Source: Ilumatobacter sp. (GTDB taxonomy: Bacteria; Actinomycetota; Acidimicrobiia; Acidimicrobiales; Ilumatobacteraceae). From it: 9,320 nucleotides of DNA. A program made the translations under genes and the position numbers. Shown here one piece after another: positions 1 through 4,717 of this stretch. Every line of letters starts with the position of its first letter. Position 1 is the stretch's first letter. The stretch is taken from NCBI GenBank assembly GCA_029263275.1, contig JAJCXU010000663.1, forward strand, positions 1 through 9,320. The letters are read 5' to 3'. Under the pieces are notes generated by a model. That model did no database searches and was not told the DNA's origin. It saw only the letters and a program-made list of their open reading frames with translations.

Positions 1-463
1 TGCTGAGTGACTCGACACGCTTGCGGAGATGGCGGGCGAACTGGCCGGGCGTCGACGCAGCTGCGTGTGCTGCGAGGTCGTCGCCTTGGGCGAACAGTTC
101 GGTCCGTTGGTCATCGTCGAGCTTGTTCGCTGCGTTGGCGAGTGCGTCAGCGTGCTCATCGGAGATGCGACCGGCTTCGCGCTGTTGGCTCATCGCCGGC
201 ACACTGCCGTAGGCCTCGGCTCGTCGTTCGTTCTTGGCGGCTTCGCGGGGCGAGGTGCGATCGGACCGGGCCAACACGTCGACCGCTGGTGGCGCTTCGC
301 CGGATGCTTCGAGTTCGGCGAGCCGTCGGGTGATCGAGGCCTTGGTGACCGACACCCAACCGTCGACTCGATTGAGGTCACGCAACGCCGAGGTGAGTTC
401 GCCCACGCCAGCAGTGCTGGTGTCGACGGATTCGATCCGTTCGGCGAGCTGCCCGAGGCTCAT
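1..463 (-). CDS. DUF222 / 13E12-type protein, N-terminal part (C-terminus beyond left edge)
   Basis: An open frame of 154 codons runs leftwards from the ATG at 463-461 to the window edge with no stop, so the C-terminal part is missing. The visible protein is hydrophilic, charged and helical. It resembles the N-terminal DUF222 domain of the actinobacterial 13E12 repeat family, with segments such as RRLAELEASGE, VPAMSQQREAGRISDEHADALA and FARHLRKRV. In that family the DUF222 domain is usually followed by a C-terminal HNH nuclease motif, which would lie outside this window. The start was chosen because the similarity begins close to it and a well-spaced promoter places the transcription start exactly on this ATG. 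The biological role of these abundant proteins is not established; they occur in many copies per actinobacterial genome and may be mobile. Family assignment rests on recognition of the sequence pattern, not a search. Confidence 0.72.
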   Translation of the reverse strand, partial: MSLGQLAERIESVDTSTAGVGELTSALRDLNRVDGWVSVTKASITRRLAELEASGEAPPAVDVLARSDRTSPREAAKNERRAEAYGSVPAMSQQREAGRISDEHADALANAANKLDDDQRTELFAQGDDLAAHAAASTPGQFARHLRKRVESLS

Positions 464-469
464 GGACCA

Positions 470-498
470 ATGATACCAACGGGTTGACCAAGAAACAA
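470..498 (-). promoter_or_regulatory. Promoter of the DUF222 gene, predicted leaderless
   Basis: On the minus strand TTGTTT (498-493) and TATCAT (475-470) are separated by 17 bases, a good match to a housekeeping sigma-70-type promoter. Six bases follow the -10 box before the ATG at 463, so the predicted first transcribed base is the A of the start codon. No Shine-Dalgarno sequence is present. The stretch 484-530 is conspicuously richer in A and T than its surroundings. Confidence 0.5.
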
Positions 499-629
499 AC
501 GTACGATCGATAATTGCAAAGAAGAAGAACAGATGTACGTCGAGCGGACTGATCCTGTCGCATCTGCCATTCTGATCCAGTGGTCACGATTGATGGACTG
601 GCTCGGATCATGGGCGCTGAGGTCGGTTG

Positions 630-940
630 ATGGTGGTGTGTGAGGCGTGCGGGTTCGACTGGGACGCTGATCGGTCGAGCGGCCCCAGATGTATGCGGTC
701 GGGTTCTCCGCGCTCGCGGACCGGCGGCGATACAACGACGACGACCTCGAACCGGTGCTCACCGACCTTGATGGCCATGCCACGGCGACAGCGGATCTCT
801 TGGCCGCGCTCTCGGACGCACAATGGCGTCGCGTCGGGATTGGCAGCGAGGGCGGTGAACGGTCGATTCTGGTTCTGGCGCGGCGGCTGGCGCACGACGG
901 TCATCATCATCTCCTCGATCTCGACCGGCTGACACCTTGA
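630..940 (+). pseudogene. Decayed DinB-superfamily gene (internal deletion plus frameshift)
   Basis: Two reading frames each hold a piece of one protein. From ATG 630 (GAGG at 619-622 is a good ribosome binding site) the frame reads MVVCEACGFDWDAD, which resembles the CxxCGFD-type start of a DinB-like family common in actinobacteria. It then loses similarity. From about 690 to the TGA at 938-940, in another frame, comes the C-terminal part: RRYNDDDLEPVL, LAALSDAQWRRVGIG and LARRLAHDGHHHLLDLDRL. The last carries the HxxxH motif that provides metal ligands in DinB four-helix proteins. Intact relatives are roughly 160-180 residues; here about 70-80 residues of the middle are absent and the join near 675-690 is out of frame. 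Members of this superfamily include thiol-dependent isomerases and transferases, some using mycothiol, but no specific activity can be assigned. A short functional protein from ATG 689 is possible but lacks a ribosome binding site. Confidence 0.6.
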
Positions 941-996
941 GCCTGCAGGAGCGCAGAGGACGGTCGCCTCGTTGGCGCCGGTCGTCGGCAACGGTG

Positions 997-1470
997 ATGG
1001 CATTGCCGGGCCCCATACTCCGAGTCAGATTGCTGCTCTGGTGCAGCTCGTTCGCTCTCGGGTTGGTCGCGTGCGCCTCGGACGGACCCGCTTTGTCGTC
1101 GCTCGAGGTTGACGGCGCTCCGGTGGTTCTGCTGACAGCGAAGGACCCTGGGGTTCTCGACGGCCTCATTCAGGCGAGGTACGTGGTCCGTGATGGGTGC
1201 GCCCTCATCGACGATGGCGACGTCGGGGTGTTGCGACCCGCCGTTTGGCCTTCAGGGACGCGAGTTGGGGTTGATGGCGAGTCGCTTGTCTTGCCAGACG
1301 GATTTGTCCTTGAACCGGGCGAGATGTTCGAGTCAGGGGGCGGTCTGGTCGCCTCCCCGAACAGTGTGACGCTTCTGGCAACCGCCGATTCGGCCGCCGA
1401 GTTCGTCGCGCAATGCGGAGCGGCTGACGCAACCTTCCTCGTTGCCGATGGTCTCAGAACGATGGACTGA
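997..1470 (+). CDS. Putative small secreted lipoprotein, unknown function
   Basis: From ATG 997 the protein has 157 residues. It begins with a typical lipoprotein signal peptide: arginines, then the hydrophobic stretch LLLWCSSFALG, and a lipobox LVAC with the lipidated cysteine at residue 26. The mature part of about 130 residues looks beta-rich and contains a recurring actinobacterial pattern: DGCALIDDG, then a VWPSGTRV strand, then LVLPDGFVLEPGE. Two cysteines in the mature part (in RDGCAL and AQCGAA) could form a disulfide outside the membrane. I know no named function for this pattern. The start is uncertain: GTG 994 is adjacent, and an in-frame TTG at 937 overlaps the stop of the preceding pseudogene but would put 20 extra arginine-rich residues before the signal peptide. 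No strong ribosome binding site supports any of the three. Confidence 0.68.
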   Translation: MALPGPILRVRLLLWCSSFALGLVACASDGPALSSLEVDGAPVVLLTAKDPGVLDGLIQARYVVRDGCALIDDGDVGVLRPAVWPSGTRVGVDGESLVLPDGFVLEPGEMFESGGGLVASPNSVTLLATADSAAEFVAQCGAADATFLVADGLRTMD

Positions 1471-1517
1471 TCAATGCCAGGCTGATCGAACAGACCGTGA
1501 TGCGTTCGTTGATTCGC

Positions 1518-1523
1518 TAGCGT
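1518..1523 (+). promoter_or_regulatory. -10-like box TAGCGT of the GlsB-type gene
   Basis: TAGCGT ends 7 bases before the ATG at 1531, the distance expected for a transcript that starts at or next to the start codon. No convincing -35 box is visible 16-18 bases upstream and there is no Shine-Dalgarno sequence. It is listed mainly because the same arrangement recurs at six other starts in this window. Confidence 0.3.
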
Positions 1524-1530
1524 CGGGTGC

Positions 1531-1803
1531 ATGAGCATCATCGGTTGGATCGTCGTCGGACTGATCGCTGGCGGGCTCGCTCGGTGGATCGTCAAGGACG
1601 ATCGCAGCGGGTGTATCTACACGATGATGGTCGGCGTGCTCGGCGCGCTGATCGGCGGCTGGCTGATGTCGACGATCGACAGCGACGGTGTCGACGAGTT
1701 CTCACTGCGCAGCATCGGCGTCGCAGCACTCGGTGCGGTCCTGTTGTTGCTCGTCCTGCAGGCAATCGCCGGACGCGGGCCGAGGGACGCTCGACGCAGA
1801 TAG
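1531..1803 (+). CDS. GlsB/YeaQ/YmgE family small membrane protein (transglycosylase-associated)
   Basis: A 90-residue protein with three predicted membrane helices at about 3-20, 31-48 and 60-80 and a basic C-terminus (RGPRDARRR), which should face the cytoplasm. The first helix carries the family signature GLIAGGLAR and the second GVLGALIGGWL, both typical of GlsB/YeaQ/YmgE proteins. The length agrees with the usual 80-95 residues. Members are often called transglycosylase-associated or stress-response proteins; several are induced by osmotic or acid stress, but the molecular function is unknown. The gene ends 2 bp from the stop codon of fabI on the opposite strand, so the two converge with no room for a separate terminator. 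The ATG was chosen because the first helix starts right after it. Confidence 0.85.
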   Translation: MSIIGWIVVGLIAGGLARWIVKDDRSGCIYTMMVGVLGALIGGWLMSTIDSDGVDEFSLRSIGVAALGAVLLLLVLQAIAGRGPRDARRR

Positions 1804-1805
1804 CT

Positions 1806-2588
1806 CTAGACGCCGGTGGAGTTGAAGCCGCCGTCGCAGTGGACGATCTCGCCGGTGGTCATCGGGAACCAGTCGGAGAGCATGGCCACGACGGTGCGAG
1901 CAACTGGCTCTGAATCGTCGACATCCCAGCCGAGCGGTGCGCGGCCGTCCCAGGCATCTTCGAACTTGGAGAAGCCCGGAATCGACTTGGCAGCCATGGT
2001 GCGGATCGGGCCGGCGGCAACGAGGTTGCAGCGGATGCCCTGGGGGCCGAGTTCCCTGGCGAGATAGCGCGACAGGCTCTGCAAGGCCGACTTGGCGACG
2101 CCCATCCAGTTGTAGGCCGGCCAGCTGACCGAATTGTCGAAGTCGAGGCCGACGATGGACCCGCCACGCTGCATCAACGGCACGAACGCATCGGCGAGCG
2201 CCTTCAGCGAGTACGTCGAGATGTGCATGGCAACGGCGACGTCATCCCATGGGGCGTCCATGAAGTTGTCGCCGAGGCACGATTCCGGAGCGAATCCGAC
2301 TGCGTGCAGCACGCCGTCGACGCGGCCCCACTTGGTGGCGAGCGCTTCGCGAACCGCCACACCGTGCTCGGGAACAGTGACGTCGAGTTCGAACACCTCG
2401 ATCTCGGAACCGTCGGGGTTGGTGGCGAGCTTGCGCGCCGTGCGCTGCGTGAGGCGCAACGCGCGCCCCGCACCGGTCAGCACGATGTTCGCGCCCTGTT
2501 CCTGCGCGATCTTCGCCACGCCGAACGCAAGCGATGCATCCGTGAGGACGCCGGTGATCACGATGTTTTTTCCGTCGAGCAGACCCAT
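1806..2588 (-). CDS. fabI: Enoyl-[acyl-carrier-protein] reductase (NADH), InhA/FabI type
   Basis: This is a 260-residue short-chain dehydrogenase-fold enzyme that reduces the trans-2 double bond of enoyl-ACP in the last step of each fatty acid elongation round, in the cytoplasm. It starts MGLLDGKNIVITGVLTDASLAFG, the nucleotide-binding glycine-rich loop in the form found in InhA. The catalytic set is present: F150, Y159 and K166 in PAYNWMGVAKSAL, followed by LVAAGPIRTMA and the C-terminal STGEIVHCDGG-like end (TTGEIVHCDGGFNSTGV). The frame stays open upstream to 2729, but similarity to InhA begins at the ATG at 2588, so that start is used. The position equivalent to InhA Ser94 is alanine here (A96 in LHAVGFAP). 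The gene is divergent from mshC across 121 bp. A second fatty acid synthase gene is not visible beside it, so no fab operon can be inferred. Confidence 0.93.
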   Translation of the reverse strand: MGLLDGKNIVITGVLTDASLAFGVAKIAQEQGANIVLTGAGRALRLTQRTARKLATNPDGSEIEVFELDVTVPEHGVAVREALATKWGRVDGVLHAVGFAPESCLGDNFMDAPWDDVAVAMHISTYSLKALADAFVPLMQRGGSIVGLDFDNSVSWPAYNWMGVAKSALQSLSRYLARELGPQGIRCNLVAAGPIRTMAAKSIPGFSKFEDAWDGRAPLGWDVDDSEPVARTVVAMLSDWFPMTTGEIVHCDGGFNSTGV

Positions 2589-2595
2589 GCCCCGC

Positions 2596-2601
2596 AAGCT
2601 A
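2596..2601 (-). promoter_or_regulatory. -10-like box TAGCTT of fabI
   Basis: On the minus strand TAGCTT ends 7 bases before the fabI ATG, so transcription would start at or next to the start codon. The -35 region is weak at normal spacing; a TTGACC at 2611-2606 lies too close to pair with it. The short GGGG run at 2594-2591 is too near the start to be a good ribosome binding site. Confidence 0.3.
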
Positions 2602-2622
2602 GCCCGGTCAACGACTGTGACA

Positions 2623-2637
2623 CGCGTTGCGAACGCG
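2623..2637. promoter_or_regulatory. Inverted repeat in the fabI/mshC divergent promoter region
   Basis: The sequence CGCGTT-GCG-AACGCG is a perfect 6-bp dyad around a 3-base centre. It lies 35-49 bases upstream of the fabI start codon and 73 bases before mshC, in the only region from which both genes can be controlled. Size and symmetry fit a dimeric regulator site, but in GC-rich DNA such a dyad can arise by chance and no regulator is recognised. Confidence 0.3.
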
Positions 2638-2709
2638 GGGGAGTGGCGTCGGCGTGTGGCACCCTGTCGGCATGTCGGGAATGAATCAGCGGTTGTCAGG
2701 TGTTGACTC

Positions 2710-3846
2710 GTGACCGTGAAGCCAACCATGCAGCTCTACGACACCGCTCGCCGGGCCATCGTTCCGTTCGAGCCGGGGGACAACGTCCTCATGTACACCT
2801 GCGGCATCACGCCGTACGACGCGACGCACCTCGGCCACGCGGCCACGTTCATCGCGTACGACATCTTGAAACGCCGACTGATCGACATCGGCCACACCGT
2901 GCGGTGCATTCGCAACGTCACCGACGTCGACGACCCATTGTTTGCCAAAGCCCGCGAGCTCGGTGTGCACTACCTCGACCTCGCCGCCTCGGAAGAGGCC
3001 CGTTTCGAGCGCGACATGGTGGCGCTCAATGCGCTCCCCGTCGCGTCCAGCCCGCGTGCCTCGTCGGCGATTCCCGACATTCGGGGATTCATCGGGATGG
3101 TGCTCGACCGGGGGTATGCCTATGAGGCAGGCGGCTCGGTCTACTTCGACGTCTCGAAGTTCGAGTCGTTCGGCTCGATGAGCGGATACTCCGAGGAGGA
3201 GATGCTCGCTTACGCGAAAGAGCGCGGCGGAAACATCGACGACCCGAACAAGCGGTCGCCGCTCGACTTCGTCCTGTGGCACCCGTCAGCCGACGACGAA
3301 CCCGCGTGGGACACGATGTGGGGCGCGGGTCGACCCGGCTGGCACATCGAATGCTCGGCGCTGGCGCTGCGGGAACTCGGGACCACCATCGACCTGCACG
3401 GCGGCGGCTCTGACCTGATCTTTCCGCACCACGAGTGTGAGCGTGCCCAATCCGAGGCAGCGACGGGTGAGCAGTTCGTGAAGCATTGGATGCACACGTG
3501 CATGATCTTCATGGACGGCCAGAAAATGTCGAAGAGCCTCGGCAACCTCGTCTTCGTCGACGCGTTGCGCGAGACCTACGACCCACGCTCGATCCGGCTC
3601 GCGATCATCGAACACAACTACCGAGTCGACTGGCACTGGGACGACGAGTTGATGCCGCGCAATGCGGCACGCCTCGCGGCCTGGTCGGCCCACGCAACAC
3701 CGAACCCGAGCTTGCTCGACGTGGTGCGCGACCGGCTCGACGACGATCTCGATACACCCGGAGCAATCGCCGCCATCGATGCGGCCGCAGCCGCGGGCGA
3801 CGGCGTGCTCGAAGCCGCGGCGCTGCTCGGCGTCGAGCTCACCTGA
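2710..3846 (+). CDS. mshC: L-cysteine:1D-myo-inositol 2-amino-2-deoxy-alpha-D-glucopyranoside ligase (MshC)
   Basis: MshC joins cysteine to GlcN-inositol, using ATP, in the penultimate step of mycothiol synthesis. The 378-residue protein is a class I synthetase homologous to cysteinyl-tRNA synthetase but without the tRNA-binding C-terminus. It carries the MshC form of the first motif, CGITPYDATHLGHAAT (HLGH at 40-43), rather than the CGPTVYD form usual in CysRS. KMSKS is at 272-276 and GWHIEC and FPHHE follow the family. The likely zinc ligands are C31, C215, H240 and perhaps E244 by comparison with CysRS. The ending ALLGVEL matches MshC C-termini. Length is somewhat below the roughly 410 residues of mycobacterial MshC, mainly at the N-terminus. 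A TGA at 2704-2706 limits the start to GTG 2710 or ATG 2728; the latter would still leave all motifs intact. Mycothiol production by the host follows by inference. Confidence 0.92.
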   Translation: MTVKPTMQLYDTARRAIVPFEPGDNVLMYTCGITPYDATHLGHAATFIAYDILKRRLIDIGHTVRCIRNVTDVDDPLFAKARELGVHYLDLAASEEARFERDMVALNALPVASSPRASSAIPDIRGFIGMVLDRGYAYEAGGSVYFDVSKFESFGSMSGYSEEEMLAYAKERGGNIDDPNKRSPLDFVLWHPSADDEPAWDTMWGAGRPGWHIECSALALRELGTTIDLHGGGSDLIFPHHECERAQSEAATGEQFVKHWMHTCMIFMDGQKMSKSLGNLVFVDALRETYDPRSIRLAIIEHNYRVDWHWDDELMPRNAARLAAWSAHATPNPSLLDVVRDRLDDDLDTPGAIAAIDAAAAAGDGVLEAAALLGVELT

Positions 3847-3848
3847 TT

Positions 3849-3877
3849 TACGTGAAGTTCACGTACCGGACGTCCGG
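3849..3877. promoter_or_regulatory. Two abutting perfect palindromes upstream of plsC (candidate operator)
   Basis: TACGTGAAGTTCACGTA (3849-3865) is a perfect 17-base odd palindrome centred on G3857, and CCGGACGTCCGG (3866-3877) is a perfect 12-base palindrome that begins at the very next base. They sit 2 bases after the mshC stop and end 17 bases before the proposed plsC -10 box, so the second covers the -35 position. This is a classic place for a repressor or activator of TetR or similar type. The first palindrome could also fold as a 7-bp stem with a 3-base loop and act as a terminator of mshC, but there is no U-rich tail. Confidence 0.5.
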
Positions 3878-3894
3878 CCGAAGTCGGCGTGTCG

Positions 3895-3900
3895 TATTGT
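3895..3900 (+). promoter_or_regulatory. -10 box TATTGT of plsC
   Basis: TATTGT ends 7 bases before the plsC ATG at 3908. There is no good -35 hexamer at 17 bases upstream; instead the 12-base palindrome occupies that position, which would fit a promoter that depends on or is blocked by a bound regulator. No Shine-Dalgarno sequence precedes the gene, so a leaderless transcript is predicted. Confidence 0.4.
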
Positions 3901-3907
3901 CACGGCC

Positions 3908-4666
3908 ATGACCGACGGCCCTGGAGCGGGCACGCTGCAGCGACGAGTTCGCAAGGTGGGAGCACCGTTGGTGACGCGCCTGTGGGACATCGATGTGTCC
4001 GGTCTCGAACGCTTGCCCACCGAGGGTCCGGCAATTCTCTGTCCGAATCACATCTCATTCCTCGACTCGGCATTCCTCACCTTCACGCTGCCGCGGAACA
4101 TCTCCTTCGTCGGCAAGGCCGAGTACATGGACTCGTGGAAGACCAAGTTCCTCTTCCCCGCAATGGGCATGATTCCGATCGACCGATCCGGCGGGTCGAA
4201 GAGCACCGCAGCGCTCGACGCTGCCGAAGCGGTGCTCAAACGCGGTGAACTCTTCGGGATCTATCCCGAGGGGACGCGTAGCCGCAATGGGACGCTGGGC
4301 AAGGGCCGGACCGGCGCCGCCCGACTGGCGATGACCGTCGGTTGCCCGATCTATCCGGTCGGCATCATCGGCACCGATGAGATCCAGCCACCCGACGCGA
4401 AGGCGCCCAAACTCGGCAAGCGCGCGGAGATCAAGATCGGCCGTCCAATCAAGCCAGAGCGGTACATGAACCGCGGCGCAGAGCATCTCGCCTGGCGGTC
4501 GATGATCGACGAAGTGATGTTCGAGATCCGCGAGCTGTCCGGCCAGGACTACGTCAACCGATACCACGGCGACGATGCCGAGTCCGAGCCCACCGTTACG
4601 GCGCGCGTCGCCAACGTCACGGAGCAACCCGCCGAGCGCGAGCTCGTCACGGTGTCCCGCCGCTGA
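3908..4666 (+). CDS. plsC: 1-acyl-sn-glycerol-3-phosphate acyltransferase (PlsC family)
   Basis: A 252-residue membrane-associated acyltransferase of the PlsC/LPLAT family, expected to acylate lysophosphatidic acid to phosphatidic acid, the precursor of all phospholipids. The catalytic H-x4-D motif is NHISFLD (H48, D53). The second block contains FVGKAEYM followed by FLFPAMGMIPIDRSGG. The acyl-acceptor binding block is YPEGTRS (119-125), and a VGIIGTDEI block follows at about 151-159. The last 40 residues (after NRYHGDDAE) are acidic then variable and are not part of the conserved fold. The frame is open upstream to 3662 inside mshC, but similarity starts just after ATG 3908. It is preceded by a double palindrome and followed after 51 bp by thrS. 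Some family members act on other lipid acceptors, so the exact substrate is inferred. Confidence 0.88.
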   Translation: MTDGPGAGTLQRRVRKVGAPLVTRLWDIDVSGLERLPTEGPAILCPNHISFLDSAFLTFTLPRNISFVGKAEYMDSWKTKFLFPAMGMIPIDRSGGSKSTAALDAAEAVLKRGELFGIYPEGTRSRNGTLGKGRTGAARLAMTVGCPIYPVGIIGTDEIQPPDAKAPKLGKRAEIKIGRPIKPERYMNRGAEHLAWRSMIDEVMFEIRELSGQDYVNRYHGDDAESEPTVTARVANVTEQPAERELVTVSRR

Positions 4667-4702
4667 TCCGAAACCGTCCGCCGGTGCGGGCGCGAGCGCT
4701 TC

Positions 4703-4708
4703 TATCCT
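4703..4708 (+). promoter_or_regulatory. -10-like box TATCCT of thrS
   Basis: TATCCT ends 9 bases before the thrS ATG, placing the expected transcription start 3 bases before it. The 51-bp plsC-thrS gap leaves no room for a T-box riboswitch or a long leader, and no Shine-Dalgarno sequence is seen. No convincing -35 box is found. Confidence 0.35.
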
Positions 4709-4717
4709 GGGCGTCTC

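Noticed and set aside
29..487. A 152-codon plus-strand frame at the left end.
   Set aside because: It is the opposite strand of the DUF222 gene, whose minus-strand translation shows family-like sequence and has a matching promoter.
533..643. A 36-codon plus-strand frame from ATG 533, preceded by the purine-rich AAGAAGAAG.
   Set aside because: Third positions are not GC-biased like the real genes, there is no family resemblance, and it runs into the better-supported start of the DinB remnant at 630. A tiny regulatory peptide cannot be excluded.
2134..2706. A 190-codon plus-strand frame opposite fabI.
   Set aside because: Serine, threonine and arginine-rich shadow of fabI with no motif; fabI on the other strand is unambiguous.
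2589..2729. An upstream extension of fabI by 47 codons.
   Set aside because: InhA-type similarity begins at the ATG at 2588. The extension has no resemblance and would run across the mshC start.
3849..3865. The 17-base palindrome as a rho-independent terminator of mshC.
   Set aside because: It can form a 7-bp stem with a 3-base loop but has no run of T after it, and it directly abuts a second palindrome at the plsC promoter. An operator is the better reading.
3662..3907. An N-terminal extension of plsC into mshC.
   Set aside because: It overlaps the conserved C-terminus of MshC, and PlsC similarity starts only after ATG 3908.
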